Below are positions 1 through 9,426 of a stretch of 29,377 bases of DNA, piece by piece. This DNA is from a virus. The DNA is taken from the IMG/VR virus record IMGVR_UViG_3300023049_000551, positions 1-29,377 of that record; one strand, given 5' to 3'. Below the pieces are notes generated by a model, which saw only the letters and a program-made list of their open reading frames with translations, was not told the origin of the DNA and made no database searches. Numbering within the stretch: the first letter of the stretch is position 1; each line of letters begins with the position of its first letter. A program made the translations under genes and the position numbers.

Positions 1-318
1 TGGACAACCTTCTAGTGATTTTAAGCCATTTCCAGGGCAATCAAAATCACCACTTACTCTTTGTGGACAACCTTCTAATGTTTCTAATTTATTATAAGCA
101 CAATCAAAATGACCATTTACATAATTAAATTTAAGTGGTAAGTATTCTAAATTTCTGCTATCTAATTCAACATCACCATCAACATCAATACTTAAATCGT
201 CATTGATAGTGTAGTTTTTTATTCTATATTTTTTACACACTTCTATAACTTCCTCTCTTGTAGTTGGGAAGTTAGGGCTGTTGCTTTCAAATATTTTATA
301 AGGTTTTATATGTTTCAT
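1..318 (-). CDS. Leucine-rich-repeat protein with capsid-leader-like N-terminus (partial)
   Basis: The first 106 codons are in the window and the gene runs off the left edge. The protein begins MKHIKPYKIFE|SNSP, which resembles the leader shared by four other proteins here (see 5707, 6228, 18622, 19251). After a short linker it shows a stretch typical of phage leucine-rich-repeat proteins: a D-V-D-G-D-V-E-L start, then repeats of the form L-x-x-L-x-G-C-P-x-x-V-x-G-x-F-D-C-x-x-N. At least one and a half repeats are visible before the edge. Such repeats usually make a curved protein-binding surface; the partner is unknown. The start is supported by a TTAATATATA box ending 4 nt upstream. The repeat class is clear; the function is not. 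Confidence 0.75.
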   Translation of the reverse strand, partial: MKHIKPYKIFESNSPNFPTTREEVIEVCKKYRIKNYTINDDLSIDVDGDVELDSRNLEYLPLKFNYVNGHFDCAYNKLETLEGCPQRVSGDFDCPGNGLKSLEGCP

Positions 319-322
319 AACC

Positions 323-332
323 TATATATTAA
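323..332 (-). promoter_or_regulatory. Candidate phage late promoter box
   Basis: TTAATATATA on the minus strand, 4 nt before the ATG of the leucine-rich-repeat gene. It is one of nine exact copies found just upstream of genes in this window. The role as a gp55-type late -10 element is inferred. Confidence 0.5.
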
Positions 333-351
333 ATAGGTAAGTTGAGTTTGG

Positions 352-2046
352 TTAGGAATATATCCATTTCTTATTACCACAAGACCAGACTCTATAATGT
401 CCCATTTCTTCCATTATCTCATGCTCAAACTTATTCTTATCATAGCCCTGTCTTACAAGTTTATCTTTTCTCCAATTGAAACGATGTTGTCTTATCTTGT
501 TTACTACATACCAATAGCTAGGCTTTGACGTATGTGAATAGTTAAAGTCTAGTTTCTCATACAAATCTCCCTCTGATATCATATTGTCTGAATAAGATTG
601 AACTTCTATGTACTCATAATTATTTAAGAAATACTTAAATAATTTACTAGCACCACCAATCACTGTAGTATGTACCTTATTACAGAATCTTGTCAGCTCC
701 CACATACCTTCTTTATTTTTACCACCTAATGCGAGTCTTAGCTTAGAAAAGGTCATTAATGAACATATCTCATCGCCTAATATAAGTGCTAACCGAACAG
801 ATGATTTACAGTCACCTTGTAAGTGATTATCATCTAGAAATTTCTTGGATTCTAAGTAAGTTATTTCTTTAACATAACATTTTCTAGCACCAATTTTACT
901 TGATTTGTTTAATTTGTTTAAAATAAAAGATTTACATATATCTTTTTTTATATTCCAATCATCTTCCCATATAGTTATTAGTCTTATACCAATATCCTTA
1001 CATTTACTATATTTCTCTAAATGGTAGTTTTTACTTTTAAATTTATCACTATGCCAATACACACCATTAAATTCAAATCCTAAGTTTAACTCAGGTAAAT
1101 AAACATCTATCTCATTAGGATTTATAGCACTTCTATCATTTTGTATTATAGTACCAGTGTAGTTGTCTTTTATAAAATCATATAACTCTAACTCACATAA
1201 TGATGGCTTGCTATCTATCGGATGGCAAATTGTACATATTTTTCTATTATTATTAACTCTCCAATAGAATTGATAAGTTAGTATCTCAAAATGCTCCTCA
1301 CATTCTTTACAATTAAATAATAAGACTGTCTTATCCCCCTTTTTGATGTCTACAAATTCACTATTACTATCATCTGATATGTGAGATTTTATTCTAGACT
1401 TATAGTTTTCATAAAATTTATCAATAGTTTTTTTATGTATATCTTTATTAGACCATGGATGTTCTACACCATATCTATCAAGGGATGTTTTTTTATATGA
1501 TGCTTTGTATGCATCTATATTTTTCTTAAAAGACTCGACTCTTCTTTTTAAGATAACACTGCTTTTATTCGGATTATCAACGCCCCAATTTTTAAGTAAT
1601 GTTTTCTTTGATTTTGCCATTATATCTTTATTACCCATAGGAGAATTGTGACCATACCTCTGGTTGTTAGTCTTTATTGCCTTATCCTTTATTATTTTTG
1701 ACTCCGCTGGTGTTTTAGTCCCCCACTTACTTAAAGACTTTTGTTCTTTTTGTTTAATTATATTAGGATCAGATCCAATGCACTTGTTAGAGCAATAGTT
1801 ATAATAACCAAGAGTCTTATTCTTAAACTTTGTTGGCTTATAGCAGTTAATATTCTTACAAATTGGTAATTTGTTAATGTTATTTATACAAAGATATACT
1901 TTTTGTTTAAATGGTATATTATCAATATCGTTATCAACAGACCATTTCAGTATATATTCTAATTCTTTATGATGGTTTTTTAGCAAATAAGATTCTTTAC
2001 TCATCTTACCAGACTTATCTTCTTTCTTAAATATATTTAAATCCAT
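352..2046 (-). CDS. Vsr-like (EDxHD-type) homing endonuclease with YG-V-x-P repeats
   Basis: 564 residues. The N-terminal third has cysteine pairs that could bind zinc (C63/C68, C85/C89) and then four or so short repeats of the form W/Y-G-V-x-N/H-P about 22-40 residues apart (roughly 108-200), thought to act as DNA-binding modules. A second zinc knuckle follows (C246/C249, C271/C274). The nuclease core spans about 285-365: EIDVYLPELNLGFEFNG, then YWHSD, giving D314, E325 and H332, as in the Vsr/I-Bth0305I family. A C-terminal domain (about 385-510) contains RFCNK and GGASKL motifs shared with the protein at 24297. The gene sits alone between the sheath terminator and the leucine-rich-repeat gene, as expected for a free-standing mobile gene. 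It probably nicks or cuts a nearby site in phages lacking it; the target is unknown. Confidence 0.8.
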   Translation of the reverse strand: MDLNIFKKEDKSGKMSKESYLLKNHHKELEYILKWSVDNDIDNIPFKQKVYLCINNINKLPICKNINCYKPTKFKNKTLGYYNYCSNKCIGSDPNIIKQKEQKSLSKWGTKTPAESKIIKDKAIKTNNQRYGHNSPMGNKDIMAKSKKTLLKNWGVDNPNKSSVILKRRVESFKKNIDAYKASYKKTSLDRYGVEHPWSNKDIHKKTIDKFYENYKSRIKSHISDDSNSEFVDIKKGDKTVLLFNCKECEEHFEILTYQFYWRVNNNRKICTICHPIDSKPSLCELELYDFIKDNYTGTIIQNDRSAINPNEIDVYLPELNLGFEFNGVYWHSDKFKSKNYHLEKYSKCKDIGIRLITIWEDDWNIKKDICKSFILNKLNKSSKIGARKCYVKEITYLESKKFLDDNHLQGDCKSSVRLALILGDEICSLMTFSKLRLALGGKNKEGMWELTRFCNKVHTTVIGGASKLFKYFLNNYEYIEVQSYSDNMISEGDLYEKLDFNYSHTSKPSYWYVVNKIRQHRFNWRKDKLVRQGYDKNKFEHEIMEEMGHYRVWSCGNKKWIYS

Positions 2047-2096
2047 AATACATATTGTTTTATATATATATCAAATATGCCTATTTTGTTTTAATA

Positions 2097-2129
2097 AAAA
2101 AGGGGATTATTTCAAATAATCCCCTTTTT
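2097..2129 (-). terminator. Intrinsic terminator of the tail sheath gene
   Basis: A perfect 15-bp stem (AAAAAGGGGATTATT with AATAATCCCCTTTTT) around a TCA loop, 11 nt after the sheath stop codon and followed on the minus strand by a T-run. The symmetric A and T flanks would allow termination on both strands. Confidence 0.9.
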
Positions 2130-2139
2130 ATTTTTATTA

Positions 2140-5100
2140 TTATCTATTTATAAATCCACCTGCTGATATAGCACCAGTTCTAAGGATAGTAATGTTATTA
2201 ACAATAATACCCATACCCTTGATTGGCTCAACAAACGTGTCAAGTACACCAATTTGGTTATCTATTATCTCTGGTGTGTTATTTTCATCATCCATCTTAT
2301 TAAAGAAGTTGAATAAACCATTCTTACTCACATAAGTCTCACATATAACATCTGCTCTTAGTTTAATTTCTGCTCTAACGTCAGGAGTATTATACTTCCA
2401 TTGGTAATCCAATAACATATTAGATAATTCTCTTTCAAGTTCTATAAGAACCTCTCTAACATGTATAAAAGATAGTGCAGAATTAAACAATGTTTGTGCA
2501 GTGTTCTCTGTCTCAATTATATATCCTCTATTTCTTTTGAAAACAATAGGGTTAATTTGTGCTTGATTTAAGAACTCAATATCTTCTTTAGTAAAGTCCA
2601 TTTCTAGACCTGTGATATTTGTTATTCTACCATTTGTAACACCAGCTGCTATTGTCCAAGGTGTAATAGATGTTATATTAGAAATATGCTTTCTCATATA
2701 AGTTGTAGCCACATAAGATGCTGGTGGCATCTCTAATGGACGACCATTATCATTTACAGTAACATAAGGTGTAAAATATCCAACCGATGTATCACCTAAT
2801 CCTTGTGGGAATGAATATCCAACTGGATTTAGACTTTCTTTATTACCACCATCTGCTAAGAACTCAACACTTAATACACCTTCCAAATCTGTAAAGTTTG
2901 GCGATTTTTTAAACTGTCTTAAAGAAGGCATGTTTATAAATCCAAATGCATCTAATCTATCTCCGCAAATATCTACCAATTGAGATTTAGAATTTTCTAC
3001 TAATCCAAGTCCAAAAGAGTCAATTAAATATCTAAAATCAATAGCTTCTTTATTAGTTACTGCTTTAAATAAGGGAGTTCCTTTAGCTACTAAGTTTAGT
3101 ATTCTATTTTGAGTTTCTTCTGTACCATCTGGTAATGAAGACTCCTTTACTTTAAATCCTTCAAAAACTAAACCTTTATATGTATTAGCATAATTATCTA
3201 CTGATACAAATCTTGTTGTTTGTCTATCACCATTAAAATCTTCTTTTAATATTTCAGAATCACAAGTAAGTTCAACTAAATTAGTAGTAGTATTATATCT
3301 TCTTTTAGAAATAATCCTAGTTAATTCTCTAGGAGTTTTTGTAGATTTCAAGAAATCGCCTATTCTAACCTCAGTATATCTAGACCCATCTATTAATACC
3401 TTATTAGGTGTCTCAATGTAATTAACATCATCCTCTAATTCTAGAGTTTGTTTTAAATTACCAAGTTTTGATTTAACTGTAATAGATTTAGTTAAGTTAT
3501 CACCGTCAATTGCCTCAGTCGCTAACATATCTTTACCAGTTGATTCAAAAATCATATCGCCATTAGCCTCTAAGTACATTTTCATAAATACACCATTCTC
3601 AACACCAACTTGGTCAAATGAATCTCTTGTGTTTATAACTCCGTCATTAAATGCATCGTAGAAATCAGAATATTTACCAATTACACCTTCTTCGTTTGAT
3701 GCTACCTCTCCTTTAGTTTTAGCACCTTCTGATCCTAATATAAATTCATTATCTACTGTATAGAATACTAAGTATCCAGCAAGAACATCCACTAGTTGTG
3801 TTTCTGTTAATGGTGTATTCAATGTAAACTTCTTATTCTGGCTAGTAGAAGTAATTATATCTTCTATTGTTACATTTGCTAAGCTAACATTAAAACCAGT
3901 AGAGCCTAAGCTCATAAGGACTTTATCTTTGTTAACATTATCAATTACACTAACCAATCTGTTAAACATCTTAAATCTTCTAGATTGTTGGTAATTAGAA
4001 AGAGATACTGTTGTTGCAGTATCTAAAAATTCAATTTCAAATTTACCATTCTCTGTATAACTTACGCTATAATCAACACCAATCACCAAGTCTACAAAGC
4101 CAGCTACATCGACTGTTATGTCTTGTATATTTGATGACTCCGTAAATTCTGTACTATCTATAACTATTTCAATTTTACCTAATGCTAATTCAGTAATTGC
4201 TACAGGCATATTATTTTCATCATCACTATTCTTTAATGCTATTTCACCCTTTGTATTAACAGTTGCTACCGAACTATATGATACTGGACCACTAGTAGCC
4301 TCTGGGTATTGTGAAGCATCTAAGATTAATGTATAAGAACCATCAGTGATATCTATTTTTCTATCCCCAATAACTACAAATGCACCTTCAATAGCTTCAT
4401 ATGTTAATTCTATATTGCTAGCAGTTATAACGAAATCAGTTCTTGTTAATCCAAAAGTTGATCCCTCTGCAAAATATGCTGTTCTATTATTACCGTTTTC
4501 AATATTGCCCTCTACTAATGGAGCAGGTGAAACATCAGTATCTGTAAACGCATGTGATGCTTGACCTGTGTAATTTGTTACACCACCCATTATAGCAGTT
4601 ACATTACCAGGCAAGTCTAAAGGAGTTTGAATAAATTCAATTTCCTCTTTTAAAGTTTCATTATAAGACAAAAAGTCAATTGATTCTACATCTTCATCAG
4701 TTGTAGTATTTCCTAACAAGTCAATTAAACCATTATAAGAATCAACCTCTACTGCATCATTATTAAATGCACAGAATAAGCCAGTTCTATCAGTATCTCT
4801 GTTTATAATAGTTTCTATAAATATGTTATTTCCATTTGTATCTCTGAAAAAAGGAATAAGTGAAAGACCTTCATAGTATTCTAGAAGATTAATATTTCTA
4901 TCATTAGCAAAATCTCTTACTCTTTCTTTTATAAGACCATTATTATTGAAATAGCTACTCCATCTGTTATCAACCGCTAGTGATTGGTAATCTGACCAAT
5001 CCCCACTTACTAAAACAACATCTACTAGGTAGTCTGCTGCGTAGTCTTTACTAGATACATATGGTGGTATTCTATCTTCTGACCCGTACCATTCTAACAA

Positions 5101-5631
5101 AGTTCTATCAAATCCACTTAGTCTTGATTTAAAAACGAATGCAGTTACTGTCTTATCAGATAGGTTTGTTAAGCTAAATGCTCTTTGATTATCATCTGTT
5201 AAGTTTAAGAAAGATTCAGTATCCCTTCTCCAAAAGCCTGTTGTGTCGAAAACTCTTCTATAAGGTCCTTCTTTCAAAACATCATTATTTGTACCAGCAG
5301 AAGCTGACAATGTTTTAAATTTAATTGTGTCTAATTCGTCATTAGTTGAGAGTAAATTCAATGCAAAAACTGGTGAAGTTTCTAACATCTTAGAAATCGT
5401 TCTATGAAAGAATGATCCTTTTCTTTCCATACCTCTGTCTATTTGTCCAAAAACTGATTCTAAATCATTTATATTTGTCAATCTTACTGGTGTGTTAACT
5501 GGTCCTTTTTTAGAAGTACCTATAACGAGGTTAGTTATCCCATCTACTGTTGGTGATGAATTTACTGACTGATCAAATTCTTCTATGAATATACCTGGTC
5601 TTTTGTACTTGCCAATTTGAATATTTGCCAT
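2140..5631 (-). CDS. 18: Contractile tail sheath protein (T4 gp18 family), extra-long
   Basis: The sheath surrounds the tail tube and contracts to drive it through the host envelope. The N-terminus has the family pattern PGIFIEEFDQS, then an early TNLVIGTSKKGP strand. The C-terminal 200 residues are typical of sheath proteins: SITPWTIAAG, GLEMDFTKED, an NRGYIIETENTAQ segment, VREVLIELERELS and the closing GMGIIVNNITILRTGAI. At 1163 residues it is almost twice T4 gp18 (about 660). The extra length lies mainly between about 360 and 850 and is beta-rich, so it probably forms added domains on the outside of the tail. The gene stands alone, with AT-rich promoter-like sequence upstream and a strong terminator downstream. 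The family call is secure; the role of the insertion is not. Confidence 0.93.
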   Translation of the reverse strand: MANIQIGKYKRPGIFIEEFDQSVNSSPTVDGITNLVIGTSKKGPVNTPVRLTNINDLESVFGQIDRGMERKGSFFHRTISKMLETSPVFALNLLSTNDELDTIKFKTLSASAGTNNDVLKEGPYRRVFDTTGFWRRDTESFLNLTDDNQRAFSLTNLSDKTVTAFVFKSRLSGFDRTLLEWYGSEDRIPPYVSSKDYAADYLVDVVLVSGDWSDYQSLAVDNRWSSYFNNNGLIKERVRDFANDRNINLLEYYEGLSLIPFFRDTNGNNIFIETIINRDTDRTGLFCAFNNDAVEVDSYNGLIDLLGNTTTDEDVESIDFLSYNETLKEEIEFIQTPLDLPGNVTAIMGGVTNYTGQASHAFTDTDVSPAPLVEGNIENGNNRTAYFAEGSTFGLTRTDFVITASNIELTYEAIEGAFVVIGDRKIDITDGSYTLILDASQYPEATSGPVSYSSVATVNTKGEIALKNSDDENNMPVAITELALGKIEIVIDSTEFTESSNIQDITVDVAGFVDLVIGVDYSVSYTENGKFEIEFLDTATTVSLSNYQQSRRFKMFNRLVSVIDNVNKDKVLMSLGSTGFNVSLANVTIEDIITSTSQNKKFTLNTPLTETQLVDVLAGYLVFYTVDNEFILGSEGAKTKGEVASNEEGVIGKYSDFYDAFNDGVINTRDSFDQVGVENGVFMKMYLEANGDMIFESTGKDMLATEAIDGDNLTKSITVKSKLGNLKQTLELEDDVNYIETPNKVLIDGSRYTEVRIGDFLKSTKTPRELTRIISKRRYNTTTNLVELTCDSEILKEDFNGDRQTTRFVSVDNYANTYKGLVFEGFKVKESSLPDGTEETQNRILNLVAKGTPLFKAVTNKEAIDFRYLIDSFGLGLVENSKSQLVDICGDRLDAFGFINMPSLRQFKKSPNFTDLEGVLSVEFLADGGNKESLNPVGYSFPQGLGDTSVGYFTPYVTVNDNGRPLEMPPASYVATTYMRKHISNITSITPWTIAAGVTNGRITNITGLEMDFTKEDIEFLNQAQINPIVFKRNRGYIIETENTAQTLFNSALSFIHVREVLIELERELSNMLLDYQWKYNTPDVRAEIKLRADVICETYVSKNGLFNFFNKMDDENNTPEIIDNQIGVLDTFVEPIKGMGIIVNNITILRTGAISAGGFINR

Positions 5632-5706
5632 ATTTTCTATTTAATTTTTTTATTTAGTATATATATAAAAACTAAAAAATGACATTTTTTCTATTTTGGA
5701 TAATAG

Positions 5707-6231
5707 CTATTTAATTTTAGATATCCAATCTTTAATATCTTGTTCTATATTATCCATTTTCTCTTTGTGACTTTTCTCTAATACAGGTAATTTTTTACTA
5801 GCATCATTAATATCTTTTTTAATTTTAATTATTTGATCATTGACTTTGCTTATTCTATCACTTATATCTTTTGAGATATCATCACTAGCATCTGATAGTC
5901 TATCCTTTAACTCATTTTTTTCTATCGATTTATCAGTTTCTCTCTTTTTTAACTTCTCAATACTTCTAGTTATACTAGCTATACTAGAGTAACTAACTAG
6001 AAATGGGTTTGTATCTTCATCAGTCCCAATTACCTTATCTAAATCATCTTTAATACTACCATTTTCTAGATCTTGATAAATTTTATCTATTTTTGATTTA
6101 TTAGAGTTATAATATGATATTTGTGTCTTTACTCTGTCTAATTTTTCTTTAGATAGTTTAACATCTTCACTATCACTATCCTCAACTTCAAAATCTTCTA
6201 AGAATAGTTTATACTTTTTTAAATGTTTCAT
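5707..6231 (-). CDS. Coiled-coil protein with capsid-leader-like N-terminus
   Basis: 174 residues, very rich in Lys, Asp, Glu and Ile, predicted almost wholly helical with long coiled coils (about 20-60 and 85-170). It starts MKHLKKYKLFLE|DFEVED, which fits the leader found on other proteins here, with a possible cut after E12. Its ATG overlaps the stop codon of the 752-residue gene upstream (ATGA), so the two are translationally coupled and probably work together. A head-internal or scaffold-type role is an inference from the leader and the helical composition. No homologous family is recognised. Confidence 0.7.
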   Translation of the reverse strand: MKHLKKYKLFLEDFEVEDSDSEDVKLSKEKLDRVKTQISYYNSNKSKIDKIYQDLENGSIKDDLDKVIGTDEDTNPFLVSYSSIASITRSIEKLKKRETDKSIEKNELKDRLSDASDDISKDISDRISKVNDQIIKIKKDINDASKKLPVLEKSHKEKMDNIEQDIKDWISKIK

Positions 6232-8486
6232 TTAAATTTTTCTTTTAAATCTTTATAGTTTTTAGAATCCATTGGCCCAAATGCTGTTTTCTCTAAGTCA
6301 GTAAACTTGATAGGTTCTTTATTGTTATCAACTAATTGAAATATGTTCCTAACATCTTTCAAGTCTTTAAAGTTTTTAGCTATAGTTCTTTCATTGTTTG
6401 TGTTAAACATATCAATATTAACTGCTGCTACTTTAATATCAGAACCAGGGGTTATATCGAATAAATCTCTATCCATCTTACCAAAAAACATTGGTTTAGG
6501 TCTTAATTCAACATTTTTTATCTTACCAGCTTTAATATTATAGTCTTGGTCTAAGTATTTAGAAAAGTTTAAAAATGTTTCTGAATACTTAACATACACA
6601 TCTTCATCCTCCACTTTAATAACAATAAGGTAAAACATTAATTGCTTTCCTAACAACATACCATATATTGTTCCTTCTGTATCAGTTATTTTACTAACCT
6701 CTTCAAAATAAGTGTCTATTACTTCTTTATCAACTTGTGTATTATCTTTAACAGTAGTTTTATCACTATCTTGTGAGTCTTCATTATCTTTACCAACTGT
6801 TATGTTGTCAGATCCTATTTTCTTAGGTATCACATCTATTCCAAAGTATTCTTTAAAAAATACACTTTGAGCATTTCCTTTATAAAGCTTTTCCCCATCT
6901 AGAAGTTTTTGTATAAAACTAAGAAGTATTTTACCACCACCTTTAACCTTTCTACCATCACCCAATTCTATTTCAGTATCTTTGTCAAATAAAGCTTTAT
7001 ATTTATTATCCCTAATAATATCCTGTATCTTATCCTCAAATTTATTGAATACTTTGTTTATTATAAATGGTCCACCACCAGGATTATCTGGAGTTCCTAC
7101 ATTAGATCCTAAATTAGTATACCTTCTAAACACATTATTAGAGACTTTACCACCACTTCTACCAGAAGGTATAGTTTGTGTTGTATAAACCTTAAAAGCC
7201 TTGTTAAACAGCTTTACTATGCTTAATATTGGATCTATTTCAATTTTTTTAATATCTTTTGTAGAATTCTCAACAATATCTTTAATATCATCAGCCTTAC
7301 TCTTGTCAACAATCCAATTATCTAATACTACGTTTTTATAAAAGAATTTTTGAATTTCTTTCCCATTCGTAGATTTTTCATATACCTTCATAAAGGCATT
7401 ATATTTAATTATTTTGCTCTCGTTTTTAGAATCTATGCCTGTATCAACTATTCTCTTAAATAACTTATTAAACTTCTTAATAGAACTACCAAAGTCGCCA
7501 TCTAGTTCTGTTTCTGGTATGCCCATTAATTTTTTAGCAAAATTTGATATCTTACTAGCTATAGACACCCTTTCACTTTCACTAGAATCTATATCAGCAC
7601 TTTCATTAAATTTATTGCTAAATTTTTTGTATGCTAATTGAAGCTTTCTTCCTAAGTCAATCCAGTATTTTTTAGATTTGCCATCACTATATAGTTTTTT
7701 TAGATTTGTTAGAAAATTTTTATCTAGCTTAATGCCATTTTCTTCTGATACTAGTTCTTGTATCTGCTTACTTAGCTTGATGTACTGTTTGTGTTCTCTT
7801 GACATACCTTCTATAGCTGCATCTTCATCACTAACTTTATTAGATACGCTAGGTACTCTAGGAACATTTTTATATTCTTCTTCAAGTTCTTCTGCCTTCT
7901 CTAGTATATCGGTTATTATGTCTATTAATTTAACCACCTCTTGATGATCTAAATCTGTTTCTTCCTCTGAATCATCGCTTTCAGTTTCAGTTTCATCTTT
8001 ATCCCCATCATCATTAGTAGAATCACTTTTAATATCTTTTAAATATTCTTCAAAATTAAGAAGGCTTTCTTCTAATTCTTTTTTAATACTAGCTCTATCG
8101 TTCTTAAATTCATCCATTTCAGATATATAATCTAAAAGGTTCTCTACATTTTCTTTTATTTTACTTATAGACTCTTCATTGTCAATTATTTCTTTTAGCT
8201 TACCCAATAAAAATGATATTTTAAAAAAGTTAAATTCATCTTCTTGCTCACTTCCCTCTATAGCACCAGATGCTAACAATATTTCAAATTCACTATCTAT
8301 GCCTTTAGCTATTGCCTCAATCCTATTAACATTATAATTAACTGTAAATCTCCTAGCTATAGAATTGAACATTCTACCCACTAATGAATCTCCCCAATTT
8401 ATGTCATTGCCCAATGGTCCTGATGATCCACCTGACATGTCAAATGCTTCACTTAAGTATATATTTTTTCTTTTTAGGTATTTCAT
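6228..8486 (-). CDS. Large unknown protein with capsid-leader-like N-terminus
   Basis: 752 residues, not recognised. The N-terminus MKYLKRKNIYLSE|AFDM ends in LSE|A, which matches the (L/I)xE cleavage rule of T4-type prohead proteases. The N-terminal 150 residues are helical; an acidic, low-complexity stretch rich in D, E, S and T covers about 153-180; more helical segments follow to about 440. A Gly-rich stretch near 450-480 (SGRSGGK, NPGGGPF) leads into a C-terminal part with beta character (about 600-710). No membrane segment or catalytic motif is seen. It is the first gene of a two-gene operon with 5707-6231 and carries a TTAATATATA box 15 nt upstream, so it is probably made late. A virion, probably head-internal, protein is the best guess. 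Confidence 0.65.
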   Translation of the reverse strand: MKYLKRKNIYLSEAFDMSGGSSGPLGNDINWGDSLVGRMFNSIARRFTVNYNVNRIEAIAKGIDSEFEILLASGAIEGSEQEDEFNFFKISFLLGKLKEIIDNEESISKIKENVENLLDYISEMDEFKNDRASIKKELEESLLNFEEYLKDIKSDSTNDDGDKDETETESDDSEEETDLDHQEVVKLIDIITDILEKAEELEEEYKNVPRVPSVSNKVSDEDAAIEGMSREHKQYIKLSKQIQELVSEENGIKLDKNFLTNLKKLYSDGKSKKYWIDLGRKLQLAYKKFSNKFNESADIDSSESERVSIASKISNFAKKLMGIPETELDGDFGSSIKKFNKLFKRIVDTGIDSKNESKIIKYNAFMKVYEKSTNGKEIQKFFYKNVVLDNWIVDKSKADDIKDIVENSTKDIKKIEIDPILSIVKLFNKAFKVYTTQTIPSGRSGGKVSNNVFRRYTNLGSNVGTPDNPGGGPFIINKVFNKFEDKIQDIIRDNKYKALFDKDTEIELGDGRKVKGGGKILLSFIQKLLDGEKLYKGNAQSVFFKEYFGIDVIPKKIGSDNITVGKDNEDSQDSDKTTVKDNTQVDKEVIDTYFEEVSKITDTEGTIYGMLLGKQLMFYLIVIKVEDEDVYVKYSETFLNFSKYLDQDYNIKAGKIKNVELRPKPMFFGKMDRDLFDITPGSDIKVAAVNIDMFNTNNERTIAKNFKDLKDVRNIFQLVDNNKEPIKFTDLEKTAFGPMDSKNYKDLKEKFK

Positions 8487-8501
8487 ATATGAATTTTTTT
8501 A

Positions 8502-8511
8502 TATATATTAA
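8502..8511 (-). promoter_or_regulatory. Candidate phage late promoter box
   Basis: TTAATATATA on the minus strand, 15 nt upstream of the 752-residue protein gene. Same 10-mer as at 323, 10024, 18590, 19236, 20248, 21903, 22875 and 27044. Confidence 0.45.
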
Positions 8512-8533
8512 AAATAAAAGACTTGTTTTATTT

Positions 8534-8561
8534 TTTGATGTCAATATATTTGTTATATTTG
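8534..8561 (+). promoter_or_regulatory. Host-type (Bacteroidota) promoter
   Basis: TTTG at 8534-8537 and TATATTTG at 8554-8561, 16 nt apart, match the Bacteroidota primary sigma consensus (TTTG / TAnnTTTG), though the spacing is slightly short. The expected start site lies about 17 nt before the ATG at 8585. This suggests early expression by unmodified host polymerase. Confidence 0.6.
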
Positions 8562-8584
8562 TATCAAACCTTAAAACTATTATT

Positions 8585-8950
8585 ATGATTATTTGTATAG
8601 ATTTAACAGAGATGAGAGATAAAGAATACAGAATACTTCAAGATAAGTATCCTGCTTTATCACCAGATGGTATAAAAAATGCTCAGAAAGCTGGGTTTAG
8701 TAAAGTATGGATAACTACGAAGGATGAAGAGTACAGAATAGTTGCCTTTACACATCCAAAATCTTCTAAGGAAGTTTCAGTAATTGATATTGAAATGTTT
8801 TTGGAAACTATACAACCAGAAAATTTCCAAGATATTGAAGAAGGTATAATAGATAGTCTTGACACTGACGAAATTCTTGATAAAATATCAAGATTAGGTA
8901 TAGATAAGATATCATTAATTGAAAAAGAATTTCTAGACAAAAGCCTATAA
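8585..8950 (+). CDS. Unknown small protein, probably early
   Basis: 121 residues beginning MIICIDLTEMRDKEYRILQ. A longer frame opens at 8384, but that extension overlaps the start of the opposite-strand 752-residue gene and lies upstream of the host-type promoter at 8534-8561, so the ATG at 8585 is preferred. The protein is acidic and mixed alpha/beta, with a central segment (about 30-60) that looks like strand-turn-strand and a helical C-terminus rich in D, I and L. A strong terminator follows, so it is a single-gene unit. No family recognised. Confidence 0.7.
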   Translation: MIICIDLTEMRDKEYRILQDKYPALSPDGIKNAQKAGFSKVWITTKDEEYRIVAFTHPKSSKEVSVIDIEMFLETIQPENFQDIEEGIIDSLDTDEILDKISRLGIDKISLIEKEFLDKSL

Positions 8951-8980
8951 ATACTGATGTTATTTAGTACATAAAGTGAT

Positions 8981-9018
8981 AAAAAAAGCCAAAATAATAT
9001 TATTTTGGCTTTTTTTAT
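8981..9018 (+). terminator. Strong intrinsic terminator
   Basis: An uninterrupted 18-bp inverted repeat (AAAAAAAGCCAAAATAAT and its complement) starting 30 nt after the stop at 8950, ending in a T-run. The symmetric arms could stop transcription from both sides. Confidence 0.88.
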
Positions 9019-9117
9019 TATATTTTTTTTAATATGTTAATTTTTATCCATAAAATAGATTTTAGATAAAAAGCAATATTAAAATGATAATATATAAAAG
9101 TGTAAATTAATAACAAG

Positions 9118-9402
9118 ATGAAATTTAAACAGATTACTTACAAAGATAAAGCCTATAAAAATATTGATACGATAGTAGAGATACTTAAAGAAGAGGAATT
9201 CTATTGGTTAATAGACTCCGAAATTTCCAACGCAGTTATAGAAATAAGAAAGAATACTCTAATATGGCATGATGGTGTTTACCTAAGTGGTAATTGGCAT
9301 TATGGTGTATTTAAAGGGGGTGAATTTTATGGTAATTGGTTAAATGGAATTTTTGAAGATGGGCTTTTTAGTGGTAAGTGGAACAGTGGATTAAGAATAT
9401 AA
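9118..9402 (+). CDS. MORN-like repeat small protein
   Basis: 94 residues. The first half is a mixed helical segment; the second half (about 50-92) is built of short repeats of the type G-x-F/W-x-x-G-x-F-x-G-x-W, for example GVFKGGEFYGNW then GIFEDGLFSGKW. These resemble MORN repeats, which fold as stacked beta hairpins and usually mediate binding. It is the first of two plus-strand genes (gap of 24 nt to the next). A variant of the late box (ATAATATATA) lies about 20 nt upstream. Function unknown. Confidence 0.65.
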   Translation: MKFKQITYKDKAYKNIDTIVEILKEEEFYWLIDSEISNAVIEIRKNTLIWHDGVYLSGNWHYGVFKGGEFYGNWLNGIFEDGLFSGKWNSGLRI

Positions 9403-9426
9403 GAGTATAAAAAATAATAGATAGCT

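Noticed and set aside
4118-4564. Short plus-strand frames within the sheath gene
   Set aside because: They are antisense to a conserved coding region, have hydrophobic, compositionally odd products and no promoter or start context.
5674-5690. AAAAAATG/CATTTTTT inverted repeat as a terminator for the leader-protein operon
   Set aside because: The loop is too small and the stem is A-T only, so it cannot be told from AT-rich background.
8384-8584. Longer N-terminus for the protein at 8585
   Set aside because: The extension overlaps the opposite-strand gene and lies upstream of the host-type promoter at 8534-8561; its sequence is hydrophobic and unlike the rest.
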